Below are positions 50,794-58,038 of a DNA stretch of 64,000 nt, one piece after another. The number at the start of each line of letters is the position of its first letter. The first letter of the stretch is position 1. The notes under the pieces are model-generated. The model saw nothing but the letters and a program-made list of their open reading frames with translations, was not told where the DNA came from and did no database searches. A program made the translations under genes and the position numbers. This DNA is from Nonomuraea thailandensis (GTDB lineage: Bacteria > Actinomycetota > Actinomycetes > Streptosporangiales > Streptosporangiaceae): positions 6,593,501 through 6,657,500 of the forward strand of contig NZ_JAMZEB010000002.1 in NCBI RefSeq assembly GCF_024172165.1, given 5' to 3'.

Positions 50794-51749
50794 GGGGCGA
50801 AGATCCTCCGCGGGTTGACGACGAGCATCTGGTGGATCTGGTCGTCCGTGACGCCCCGGCCGCGCAGCGCGGGCAGCACGTCGCGGGAGATGTGCAGCAG
50901 GTGGTAGCGGGGATGCCGCTCGCGTACGACGGCGACGTCGAAGCGGTCGTTGAAGCAGTACGAGTCGTGACTCAGCACCATCCGCCCGGCGTGCCCGCGC
51001 TCGCACAGCTCCGCCACGATCGCCACCCGGTCCTCGAACGGGCTGATCGTCTCGATGCCGAACCGGTCCATGCCCAGGTACGAGCCGTTCGCGACCAGCT
51101 CCTCCAGGTACGCCACGTCCGTCGAGTCACCGGCGTGCCCGATGACCACCCGCCCCAGGTCCACGCCCAGCGAGGCGAGGAGCTTCTGCTGGTCGAGCCC
51201 GCCCCTGGACGCGCTGTGGGAGTGGGTCGTGATCGGCGCCCCGGTCTCCAGGTGCGCCTCGGCGACGGCCCTGAACACCCGCTCGCAGCCCTTGGTCAGG
51301 CCGAGGTGGTCGGAGGCGCACTTGAGGACGGCCGCCTTGACCCCGGTGCGGCCGATGCCCTCGGTGAGGTCCCGTACGAAGAACTCGGCCAGCCGGTCCG
51401 GCCCGCCGAACAACGATCCGGGGCCCCGGTTGGCGAAGTACGGCGGCAGCGCGTCGTAGGTGTAGAGGCCGGTGGCGGCCACGATGTTCACGGAGGTCAG
51501 CTCGGCCACCCGCTGGACGGCCGGGACGTACCTGCCCAGGCCCACCACGGTGAGGTCCACGATGGTGTCGATGCCCGCCGCCTTGAGCGCGTCGAGCTTG
51601 CCCGCCGCCTCGCGCGCCCGCGCCTCCAGGTCCCAGCCCTCCGGGATGTCCGGCCAGTTCCACAGGATCTCCGGGCTCAGCCCGAAGACGTGCTCGTGCA
51701 TGAGCGTCGCCCCGAGGTCGGCGACCGGGCCTCTCACGGTTTCAGGCAC
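50790..51749 (-). CDS. Phosphotriesterase-family (lactonase-like) metal hydrolase
   Basis: A 319-residue amidohydrolase-fold enzyme of the PTE family. The metal ligands can be placed: first His pair in LMHEHVF, bridging carboxylated Lys in AAVLKCASDH, His in PITTHSHSA, His in VVIGHAGDSTD and Asp in VLSHDSYC. All are conserved, so it should be active. Natural members mostly hydrolyse lactones (PTE-like lactonases), which suits a step after oxidation by P450/SDR. Its ATG at 51749 overlaps the PhyH gene end by 16 bases. Confidence 0.9.
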   Translation of the reverse strand: MPETVRGPVADLGATLMHEHVFGLSPEILWNWPDIPEGWDLEARAREAAGKLDALKAAGIDTIVDLTVVGLGRYVPAVQRVAELTSVNIVAATGLYTYDALPPYFANRGPGSLFGGPDRLAEFFVRDLTEGIGRTGVKAAVLKCASDHLGLTKGCERVFRAVAEAHLETGAPITTHSHSASRGGLDQQKLLASLGVDLGRVVIGHAGDSTDVAYLEELVANGSYLGMDRFGIETISPFEDRVAIVAELCERGHAGRMVLSHDSYCFNDRFDVAVVRERHPRYHLLHISRDVLPALRGRGVTDDQIHQMLVVNPRRIFAP

Positions 51750-52501
51750 GGGAACCTCTCGTGCTCGAACGGCCGGTTCACCTGCAGGCCGAGCCCGTCG
51801 GTCTGCTTGTACGGCAGGCCGGTGTAGAGGGCGTCGGCGTCGAAGTAGGTGGCGGTGAAGGACAGGCGCGGGGTGTCGCGGCGGTTGGCGGGGGCGCCGT
51901 GCACGGTCAGGGCGTGGTGCACGGTCGCGTCGCCGGCCTTGAGGTCGAGCGGCGGCGACACCTCCAGCTCCTTGAGCCAGGGGTGCTGGGTGAGCTGGTC
52001 GTCGCCGGGGCGGGTGAAGCTGCGGCCGAGCAGGCCGTACCGGTGCGAGCCGTCGTAGAAGCGCAGCGACCCCATGTCGGCCGGCACGTCACACAGCGCC
52101 AGCCAGACGGTGAGCATGGCGGAGCGGTCCATCGGCATCCACGGGAAGTCCTGGTGGAACTCGGTGGCGCCGTGCTCGCCCGGCTCCTTGACGAGCAGGT
52201 TGGTGACCTGCACCCGCACCGCGCGCACGCCGCGCAGCAGCCGGACGGCGGTGCGGCCCATCGCGGGGCTCAGCGTCAGCGCGGCGAACGCCTCGTCGCC
52301 CGCCGCGATGTCCCTGGACTGGCCGAACGCCTGGTCGACGAGCGTCTCGTGGCGCCTGGAGCGCGCCTCCAGGTAACCCGTGGCCCGCTCGCGCAGCTCG
52401 GCGGCCGCACCGGGCGGGACCAGCCGCCCGAGCCGCACCCAGCCGTGCTCGGCGAAGAAGGCCGCCTCGTCGTCGGTCGCCTGACGCACCGGGATCTCCA
52501 T
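51734..52501 (-). CDS. Phytanoyl-CoA dioxygenase (PhyH) family Fe(II)/2-oxoglutarate oxygenase
   Basis: A 255-residue double-stranded beta-helix oxygenase. The iron motif is EFHQDFPW (HxD), with the distal His in HHALTVHGAPANRRDTPRLS, whose Arg would bind 2-oxoglutarate. RFYDGSHRYGLLG is the usual strand between them. It should hydroxylate an organic acid or related compound using 2-oxoglutarate and O2. It is the first gene of a five-gene operon. ATG 52501 lies 20 bp downstream of the CAAG palindrome at 52521-52536. Confidence 0.88.
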   Translation of the reverse strand: MEIPVRQATDDEAAFFAEHGWVRLGRLVPPGAAAELRERATGYLEARSRRHETLVDQAFGQSRDIAAGDEAFAALTLSPAMGRTAVRLLRGVRAVRVQVTNLLVKEPGEHGATEFHQDFPWMPMDRSAMLTVWLALCDVPADMGSLRFYDGSHRYGLLGRSFTRPGDDQLTQHPWLKELEVSPPLDLKAGDATVHHALTVHGAPANRRDTPRLSFTATYFDADALYTGLPYKQTDGLGLQVNRPFEHERFPCLKP

Positions 52502-52520
52502 GCGCCCAGTCTCGCACCTA

Positions 52521-52536
52521 AAGCAAGCGCTTGGTA
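52521..52536. promoter_or_regulatory. CAAG-nn-CTTG operator upstream of the PhyH operon (regulon site 2)
   Basis: AAGCAAGCGCTTGGTA contains the perfect palindrome CAAGCGCTTG (52524-52533), 20 bp before the PhyH start codon. It matches the pattern AnCAAGnnCTTGnT in full, which I recall as the KstR2-type consensus. A TetR-family repressor is the likely binder; none is encoded in the window. Confidence 0.65.
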
Positions 52537-52613
52537 AGACCCGCGGCCCGGGCACCCCCCACTCGTGCGCGCCCGCCCGGCCCCACCCCTTCGGCAGGAC
52601 CGTGCCGCGCGGT

Positions 52614-52638
52614 TATGATCCCGAGCAAGCACTTGGTG
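52614..52638 (+). promoter_or_regulatory. Promoter and overlapping operator of the luciferase-like gene (regulon site 3)
   Basis: A near-consensus minus-10 TATGAT (52614-52619) precedes GAGCAAGCACTTGGTG (52623-52638), which fits AnCAAGnnCTTGnT in full. The operator would lie over the transcription start (about 52626), the classic position for repression. The LLM gene's GTG follows 10 bp later. Confidence 0.65.
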
Positions 52639-52648
52639 GGAGGCGATC

Positions 52649-53557
52649 GTGCGGCGGTTCAGGTTCGGGGCGGTGGTCCGGGAGGCCGGGTCGGGGAAGG
52701 CCTGGGCGGAGAAGGCGAGGAGGCTGGAAGGGGCCGGGTTCGACGTGCTGCTCGTCCCCGACCATCTCGTCGGCCCGAGGTTCGCGCCCATCGCCGCGCT
52801 CACGGCCGCGGCCTGCGCCACCACCAGGCTGCGCGTGGGCACGCTGGTGTTCGCCAACGACTTCCGGCACCCGGCCGTGCTGGCCAAGGAGACGGCCACG
52901 CTCGACCTGCTGTCCGGCGGGCGGCTGGAGGTCGGGATCGGGACCGGGTGGATGGCCGGCGACTACGCGGGCGCGGGGCTGGCGCTGGAGCCGCCGGGGG
53001 TGCGGGTCGAGCGGCTGCGGGAGGCCCTGGCCGTGCTCAAGGGGCTCTGGGGTGAGGGGCCGTTCCGCTTCGAGGGGCGGCACTACCGGATCTCCGGGCT
53101 CGACCAGCAGCCGAAGCCGCTCCAGCGGCCCCGGCCGCCGCTGGTGATCGGCGCGGGCGGGGCCCGGATGTTGCGGCTGGCGGCCGAGGAGGCCGACGTG
53201 GTGAACATCGGGATGCGGGTCAGACCCGACGGGAGCGGGCCCGACCTGCGGGACGGAGGAGTGCGGGCGCTGCTCGGCAAGCTCGCCGCCGTGCGCGAGG
53301 CCGCCGGGGAGCGGTACGCGGGGCTCGAACTGGGCACCAGCGTGATCCAGACGGGCGAGCGGAAGGCGGAGGAGGCGTGGAGCGCGGCCGACAGCGCCGC
53401 GCTGGACGAGACGCCGCAGGTGCTGCTGGGCACGCGACACGACATCGTTGACAAGCTCCGCTATTGGCGGGATGAGCACGATATTTCGTATTTCGTGCTG
53501 CACCACGAGCGGGACCTGGACGCCTTCGTGCCGGTCGTCGAGGAACTGGCCACCTGA
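52649..53557 (+). CDS. LLM-class F420-dependent oxidoreductase
   Basis: A 302-residue luciferase-like TIM-barrel protein of the TIGR03621-type F420 group. Features: FGAVVREAGSGKAWAEKARR at the start, the DVLLVPDHLV strand, LRVGTLVFANDFRHP, the glycine-rich GRLEVGIGTGWMAGDY cofactor loop and PPLVIGAGGARMLRLAAEEA. Reduced F420 is the expected hydride donor; substrates are often ketones or unsaturated carbonyls. GTG 52649 has a GGGAGG site. It is divergent from the PhyH operon (147 bp between starts), and both have the same palindromic operator. Confidence 0.9.
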   Translation: MRRFRFGAVVREAGSGKAWAEKARRLEGAGFDVLLVPDHLVGPRFAPIAALTAAACATTRLRVGTLVFANDFRHPAVLAKETATLDLLSGGRLEVGIGTGWMAGDYAGAGLALEPPGVRVERLREALAVLKGLWGEGPFRFEGRHYRISGLDQQPKPLQRPRPPLVIGAGGARMLRLAAEEADVVNIGMRVRPDGSGPDLRDGGVRALLGKLAAVREAAGERYAGLELGTSVIQTGERKAEEAWSAADSAALDETPQVLLGTRHDIVDKLRYWRDEHDISYFVLHHERDLDAFVPVVEELAT

Positions 53558-53714
53558 CCTGCCCGCCCTGACCTGCCCGCCCCGACTCGCGCCTCGCCCG
53601 CCCCTCGCCCGCCCCGGCTCCGGCCAGGGCCCGCGCCGGGTCCGGGGCCCGGGCCGGCCCGGGCGCGGCCACCTGGCCTCAGGCCGGGTCCGGCCGTGCC
53701 CGATGATGGGACAC
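53558..53714. other. GC-extreme intergenic stretch with repeats and hairpins
   Basis: 157 bp of nearly pure G/C: CCTGCCCGCC- and CGCCCGCCCC-type short repeats, then nested GCCGGGTCCGGGGCCCGGGC hairpins. No gene is evident. It may terminate the LLM transcript. The phosphatase ribosome site (GATGGGAC) lies at its right end. Confidence 0.5.
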
Positions 53715-54302
53715 ATGAACGAGATGCTGCTGCTCCGGCACGGTGAGACCGAATGGAGCAAGGCGGGCAGACACACCGGCCGTACCGACCTGCCTTTGAC
53801 GGAGCACGGCGAGGAGCAGGCCAGGGCCCTGGCGCCCCTGGTCAAGGAGCCGTTCGACCTGGTGCTGGTCTCCCCCGCCCAGCGCGCCCGCCGCACGGCG
53901 GAGCTGGCCGGGCTGACCGGTTACGAGGTGGACGCAGACCTGTGGGAGTGGGACTACGGCGGCTATGAGGGCATCACCACGCCGCAGATCCGTGAGACCA
54001 GGGCCGGGTGGTACCTGTGGCGTGACGGCGTGATCCCCGGCGACGCGGAGCATCCCGGCGAGAGCGCGGCCCAGGTGGCCGCGCGTGCCGACCGGGTGAT
54101 CGAGCGGGCCAGGGGCGCCGGGGGGCGGGTGGCGCTGGTGGCGCACGGGCACTTCCTGCGCGTGCTGGCCGCCCGCTGGCTGGGCCTGGCGCCCGAGGAC
54201 GGCAGGCTGCTGAAGCTGGACACGGGCACCTACTCGCGGCTCGGCTTCGAGCACGCCGAGCCGGTGCTCATGGCCTGGAACGCCCCCGTCAACCAGGTGT
54301 AG
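53715..54302 (+). CDS. Histidine phosphatase (phosphoglycerate-mutase-like) family protein
   Basis: A 195-residue enzyme of branch 1 of the histidine phosphatase superfamily. The phospho-His is in LLLRHGETEWS (RHG), with the second Arg in SPAQRARRTAELAG, the acid/base Glu in WEWDYGGYEG, and the second His in ALVAHGHFLRVLAARWL. It should dephosphorylate a small metabolite; specificity is unknown. ATG 53715 is preferred (GGGAC before it); ATGs at 53703 and 53706 are in frame. Its stop lies 3 bases from the end of the convergent sigma gene. Confidence 0.88.
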   Translation: MNEMLLLRHGETEWSKAGRHTGRTDLPLTEHGEEQARALAPLVKEPFDLVLVSPAQRARRTAELAGLTGYEVDADLWEWDYGGYEGITTPQIRETRAGWYLWRDGVIPGDAEHPGESAAQVAARADRVIERARGAGGRVALVAHGHFLRVLAARWLGLAPEDGRLLKLDTGTYSRLGFEHAEPVLMAWNAPVNQV

Positions 54303-54305
54303 AGG

Positions 54306-54566
54306 CTAGACCTTCGTGCGCAGGGCCGACTCGTGCAGGGCCCTGCTCACCAGCCAGCCGCGTAACGACCCCAGGCTGGGGTCGTACGACAGGGGCCGCT
54401 CCCAGAGCGCGGTGAACACGTCCTGGGTGACCTCCTCCGCGTACGCCTGGCTGCCGGTGACCTTGACGGCGACGCCGTACACGTACGCGCCGTGCTGGTC
54501 GTAGGCGTCGGCCAGCGCGTCGAGGTCTCCGGCCGTCAGTCGTGCGCACAGGTCCATGTCGCTCAT
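54306..54566 (-). CDS. Sigma-70/ECF factor containing region 2 only
   Basis: An 86-residue protein that matches sigma region 2 of ECF factors: LDALADAYDQHGAYVYGVAV, AEEVTQDVFTALWERPLSYD (RNA polymerase and minus-10 binding) and LRGWLVSRALHES. The frame then ends at TAG, so region 4 (minus-35 recognition), normally another 80-100 residues, is absent. The stop is 3 bases from the end of the convergent phosphatase gene. The ATG shares one base with the stop of the upstream anti-sigma-like gene (TGATG), so the pair is coupled. It is either a truncated pseudogene or a functional sigma-2 mini-factor. Confidence 0.75.
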   Translation of the reverse strand: MSDMDLCARLTAGDLDALADAYDQHGAYVYGVAVKVTGSQAYAEEVTQDVFTALWERPLSYDPSLGSLRGWLVSRALHESALRTKV

Positions 54567-55465
54567 CAGTCGCATCCCAGCGTCGCGGCGGCGCGGATCA
54601 GGTCGCGGGCGAGCACGGGGTCGCCCTCGGCGGCGTAGGGGAAGCAGTCGGTCGGCCACCGGTTGGCCAGCAGGCGGCAGAAGTCCACGGCGTCGGCCGA
54701 GACGAGCACGCCGACGTGGTCGGAGGCGGGAGAGAGCGGGATCGTCCAGGTGCCGCCGCCGGGGCCGGTCAGCACGACGGTGGCGGAGACGTCGCGGCGC
54801 GGCCCCTTCATCGCGTGCGGCAGCATGACCAGGCCGAATTCGGCGATCATGCGCACGTGCTCGGGCCGGGGCGCGGCCCTGGAGCGGTCGGTGGCGGCCC
54901 GGATGTCGTCGGCGTGCGTCCACGTCTCGAACGTGCGCTGGACCATGGCCTGGCGCAGCGGCGCGCGGGCCGGCGTCGGGCTGGTGCCGGCCAGGGCCAC
55001 CTCCACGTCCAGCAGCACCTCGGTGCTGCCCGACACGCGCTGGAGCAGGGATCCGGCCTGCTCGCGCCAGCGCCGGTGGATCGGCGCGGCGATGGTCGTC
55101 ACGCCCGTGCCGGCCACGCCCATGAGCCTGGCCACGGTCGCGTCGTTGGCGGCCAGGTGCTCGACGACGCCTCTGACCGTGCCGTGCCGGGCGATCGGGG
55201 CCTCCCAGTCGGGCGCGCTCAGCTCGGTCAGCAGGTCGTCCATGAGCGCGACCTGCTCGGCGTACGGGCCCGCGATCGTCGCCACGGGCACCAGGGCCGG
55301 GCTGCGGCGCCGGCGTGCCATGGACATCACGGCCTCGCGCAGCGACGGGGGCGGCGCGACGGCCGTCTCCGGCTCGTCGAGCAGCGCGATGGCGGCGCTG
55401 CAGTCGGGGCACGAGGCGACGTGGTCGTCTGGGCTCTGCCCGTTGTACAGGTAGGAGTCCGTCAT
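54566..55465 (-). CDS. Zinc-finger anti-sigma-like protein fused to an MDMPI domain
   Basis: A 299-residue protein. The N-terminal 30 residues have a ZAS-type zinc site, DDHVASCPDCSAAI (HxxxCxxC). A linker with arginines follows. Residues about 70-290 are a mycothiol-dependent maleylpyruvate isomerase-type domain (EQVALMDDLLTELSAPDWEA, HLAANDATVARLMGV, AMVQRTFETWTHADDIRAAT). Such fusions usually act as thiol-responsive anti-sigma factors. The ATG at 55465 has a good site (GGAGG, 5 bases before). Here it precedes the sigma gene, the reverse of the usual order. Confidence 0.83.
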   Translation of the reverse strand: MTDSYLYNGQSPDDHVASCPDCSAAIALLDEPETAVAPPPSLREAVMSMARRRRSPALVPVATIAGPYAEQVALMDDLLTELSAPDWEAPIARHGTVRGVVEHLAANDATVARLMGVAGTGVTTIAAPIHRRWREQAGSLLQRVSGSTEVLLDVEVALAGTSPTPARAPLRQAMVQRTFETWTHADDIRAATDRSRAAPRPEHVRMIAEFGLVMLPHAMKGPRRDVSATVVLTGPGGGTWTIPLSPASDHVGVLVSADAVDFCRLLANRWPTDCFPYAAEGDPVLARDLIRAAATLGCD

Positions 55466-55485
55466 GGCCACCTCCGCAGCCGACG

Positions 55486-56244
55486 CTAACCCGGCGGGCT
55501 CCCAGGTGCCAGGCGGCAGCCGGGGAACGGTGCCAGAAGCGTCTCACGCCAGCGGCCCTCAAGGTAGTCGCGGGCGCGTTTTCCCCAGTCCAACAGCCGA
55601 GAATCCGGCTCGACCTCGTCGTCGAGGCCGAGGGCCGCGTCGCGGGCGCGCTGGGTGGCCAGGTGGTCGTCGAGGGAGACGGCCCAGACGGTGACCGCCT
55701 CGGTGTCGCAGAAGAGCACCTCGTACAGGCCGACGAGGGTGTGGCCGTGCTCGGCGAGCAGCGGGGCGCGTTCGGTGCGGACGGCGTGCAGGTAGTCGAG
55801 CGCGGCCCCGGGGCGTACGCGGGCGCTCTCGAAGAGGTAGAGCTCGGCGGCGGGCGCCTCGGCGAGCGGCGGGCAGCCGGGCGCGGCCCCGAGCGGCCGG
55901 GAGAAGGCCGAGAAGCGCAGGTCGTCGATGTCGGACAGGAAGAGCCGCTGGTCCACGCCCTGGTAGATCTCCATCATCTGCCGCCAGCCGCCGTCCCAGC
56001 CGCCGTGGCAGTCCCACAGCGTGACGGCCTTGAACTGGGGGTGACCGGTGATGCCGACCGCGTAGAAGGCGCCGACGAGGTCGATCTCGCGCGATCTGAT
56101 GGACATGCCGGAGGTGAGCTCCGGGGCGGCGCGTTCCTCGTCCTCGCGCTTGTAGCGGGTCAGCCAGGTGAGGTACTCCAGCGGGCGCCTGGAGTTCATC
56201 GGCCGGAAGTCGACCTCCTCGATCAGGTGGATCGCGCGCCGCAC
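55486..56244 (-). CDS. NIPSNAP-like dimeric alpha/beta-barrel protein
   Basis: A 252-residue soluble protein. The second half (ELYLFESARVRPGAALDYLH, LVGLYEVLFCDTEAVTVWAV) resembles a NIPSNAP/ABM ferredoxin-like barrel repeat, and the first half (AFYAVGITGHPQFKAVTLWD) may be a second copy. No catalytic residues can be named. The start is probably GTG 56244 after AGGAGG; GTG 56247 is equally close. A CCAAGC/GCTTGG palindrome ends just inside 20 bp upstream, tying it to the catabolic regulon. Relatives appear in aromatic or steroid catabolic loci. Substrate unknown. Confidence 0.65.
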   Translation of the reverse strand: MRRAIHLIEEVDFRPMNSRRPLEYLTWLTRYKREDEERAAPELTSGMSIRSREIDLVGAFYAVGITGHPQFKAVTLWDCHGGWDGGWRQMMEIYQGVDQRLFLSDIDDLRFSAFSRPLGAAPGCPPLAEAPAAELYLFESARVRPGAALDYLHAVRTERAPLLAEHGHTLVGLYEVLFCDTEAVTVWAVSLDDHLATQRARDAALGLDDEVEPDSRLLDWGKRARDYLEGRWRETLLAPFPGCRLAPGSPPG

Positions 56245-56261
56245 CACGCCTCCTCTGACTA

Positions 56262-56277
56262 CCAAGCGATTGCTTGG
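56262..56277. promoter_or_regulatory. CCAAGC-GATT-GCTTGG palindrome (regulon site 4)
   Basis: A perfect 6-bp inverted repeat with a 4-bp spacer, 18 bp upstream of the NIPSNAP-like start. Read on the minus strand it gives AAGCAATCGCTTGGTA, which differs by one base from site 2 before the PhyH operon. It is probably bound by the same regulator. Confidence 0.6.
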
Positions 56278-56292
56278 CTCAGAGGATAGCGA

Positions 56293-56550
56293 TCAGGCGG
56301 GCACTTGGGAAGGCTGGGGCCCCCGTCCCGTGAGCCACTCCAGGACCCTGCGGTGCCCGGACGCGGCGTCCTCGAAGTGGCCCCAGTGCCAGTACCGGGG
56401 CTGGTCCCGGATGCCGGTCACCCAGGTGCGGTAGGAGACGGAGGCGCCAGTGGTGGCGGGCGCCACGCCATAGGTGCGGATCACGACCTTGCCGCCCGGC
56501 GCGAACAGCACGTCGTCGGCGATCGGATACAGAGTCATCTGGTCGAGCAT
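56293..56550 (-). CDS. Hypothetical protein, 85 residues
   Basis: A small soluble protein, LFAPGGKVVIRTYGVAPATT, then WVTGIRDQPRYWHWGHFEDA. No family is recognised. It is rich in aromatic residues, with an WHWGHF motif. ATG 56550 and ATG 56538 (MTLYPIADD) are both possible. It is on the same strand as the NIPSNAP-like gene, 48 bp upstream of it, and separated from it by the palindrome at 56262, so they may be independent. Codon use looks coding. The gene call is moderate. Confidence 0.55.
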   Translation of the reverse strand: MLDQMTLYPIADDVLFAPGGKVVIRTYGVAPATTGASVSYRTWVTGIRDQPRYWHWGHFEDAASGHRRVLEWLTGRGPQPSQVPA

Positions 56551-56638
56551 GACCCGAATCCTCGCCGGAGGACGAGGCAGGGCGGTTACACCTCCGGCGC
56601 GCCCTCGTTACGCGGGGCGCGCCGGTGTGAACATGTTG

Positions 56639-56875
56639 TTACACGAGCAGGCCGTCGAACTCTCCGTCCTTCACCCCGAGCACCAGGGCCCGGATCTCGT
56701 CGCGGGTATAGATGAGGGCAGGGCCGTCGGGGAAGCGCGAGTTGCGCACCGCGATGCCCCCGTCGGGAAGCTCCGCGAGCTCGACGCAGTTGCCCTGCGA
56801 GTTGCTGTAGCGGCTCTTGCGCCAGGCGACCTGGGTCAGGTCCGCCGCCGGCATGCCGTTGTAGGTCTGGTTCAT
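56639..56875 (-). CDS. DUF397 protein
   Basis: A 78-residue DUF397 protein: WRKSRYSNSQGNCVELAELP, VRNSRFPDGPALIYT and a C-terminal LGVKDGEFDGLLV. DUF397 proteins pair with Scr1/WhiJ-type XRE regulators in development and stress control in streptomycetes. Some behave as toxin-antitoxin-like partners. ATG 56875 directly abuts the TAG of the XRE gene upstream, so they are co-translated. Confidence 0.92.
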   Translation of the reverse strand: MNQTYNGMPAADLTQVAWRKSRYSNSQGNCVELAELPDGGIAVRNSRFPDGPALIYTRDEIRALVLGVKDGEFDGLLV

Positions 56876-57742
56876 CTACATCTTTCTGAGAAGACCGCCG
56901 ATGAGCTCGACGGTGCCCCCTGGCGTGGTGCTCTCCACGCACAACTGCTCCATGGCCGTGAGATACGGATCGATGTCCTCACGCTTGTCCAGGTACAGGG
57001 CACCCCAGAGCTGCTCGACGTAGACAACGTCCGACAAGTCGGACTCGGGAAACCGCAAGATGCTGAACGCGCCCCCCTCAGCGGCATGCTTGCCGAATCT
57101 GAAGGGCATCACCTGGAGGGTGATGTTGGGAAGGGCAGCGACTTCCAGCAGATGCTGGAGCTGCTCGGACATGACCTCCCGCCCGCCGATGGTCCGCTTG
57201 AGCGCCGCCTCGTCGATGACGGCCCACAGCCGGGGTCCGTCCTTCTGGGTGAAGCGCTCCTGGCGCTGCATGCGCAGGTGCACGCGCCGTTCGATTCTGT
57301 CGGAACTCGCATCGGGGTTGCCAAGCTGGAAGACCGAACGCGCATACGAGGCCGTCTGCAGCAGGCCGGGCACGAACTGCACCTCATAGGTGCGGATCAC
57401 GCTGGCCGCCTCCTCCAAACCGATGTACGTCGTGAACCACGACGGCAGTTCGGCCGAGTACTTGTGCCACCACCCCGGGGTGTTGGCCTCGCGCACCATC
57501 TCCAGCAGGGCACGGCGTTCGGCATCGTCGACGACGCCGTACAGGGTGAGCAGGTCTTCCACGTCACGTGTCTTGAAGCCGACGCGGCCGAGCTCCATGC
57601 GGCTGATCTTGGACTCGGACGCCCGGATGTGGAATCCGGCCTGTGCCCGGTCAAGCCCGCTGGCCTCACGGAGGCGCCTGAGACTCGCCCCCAGCATGAT
57701 GCGCCGAACGGTTGAACCGGTCCCGGGCGGATCAATCGACAC
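56876..57742 (-). CDS. XRE-family regulator with DUF5753 (Scr1/WhiJ type)
   Basis: A 288-residue regulator. Residues about 15-75 are an XRE helix-turn-helix (ASLRRLREASGLDRAQAG, RASESKISRMELGRVG). Residues about 95-280 are the DUF5753 sensor domain (IRTYEVQFVPGLLQTASYAR, RQERFTQKDGPRLWAVIDEA). GTG 57742 has a strong ribosome site (AAGGAG, 6 bases before). It is operonic with DUF397 and divergent from an SpoIIAB-like ATPase, the WhiJ/AbaA-type trio. The 290-bp region between them is full of TGCA repeats, its probable operators. Confidence 0.93.
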   Translation of the reverse strand: MSIDPPGTGSTVRRIMLGASLRRLREASGLDRAQAGFHIRASESKISRMELGRVGFKTRDVEDLLTLYGVVDDAERRALLEMVREANTPGWWHKYSAELPSWFTTYIGLEEAASVIRTYEVQFVPGLLQTASYARSVFQLGNPDASSDRIERRVHLRMQRQERFTQKDGPRLWAVIDEAALKRTIGGREVMSEQLQHLLEVAALPNITLQVMPFRFGKHAAEGGAFSILRFPESDLSDVVYVEQLWGALYLDKREDIDPYLTAMEQLCVESTTPGGTVELIGGLLRKM

Positions 57743-57764
57743 GTGCTGCTCCTTGGTCGTTTCC

Positions 57765-58038
57765 TTGCAACACGGCGGGCCGCACCGTTCTCGGCGGCGC
57801 CACCGCACGTAGCGAAGTTGCACCCGCGATACGCCCCATTTGTACGGGCGACCGCAGGGTAGCGGAGTATGCACCTACAGTCTGTCACTTCACGGCCGAA
57901 AGATCATGGGCCGCGGACAAGATCCCCTTTCCCCCATATTGACCATTTGAGGGAAACCGTAGCGCTTGCACGAGTTGTCTGCACGTGCATTCGCTCTTGC
58001 ACCTGCACGAGAGTTTGCAGCAGAATGATCACGTGCAA
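57765..58038. promoter_or_regulatory. Cluster of TTGCAC/GTGCAA half-sites in the XRE-ATPase divergent region
   Basis: Half-sites occur at 57765 (TTGCAA), 57818 and 57966 (TTGCAC), 57980-57989 (perfect palindrome TGCACGTGCA), 57997 (TTGCAC), 58004 (TGCAC), 58015 (TTGCAG) and 58033 (GTGCAA, overlapping the ATPase GTG). Six lie within about 75 bp. They are likely XRE operators. The region also has an AT-rich patch near 57935-57955 that may hold a promoter. Confidence 0.55.

Noticed and set aside
48725..52501. Antibiotic-tailoring cluster because of the P450 and PhyH genes
   Set aside because: There is no scaffold-forming enzyme, and the lactonase, dehydrogenase and shared operator with hyuAB fit catabolism better.
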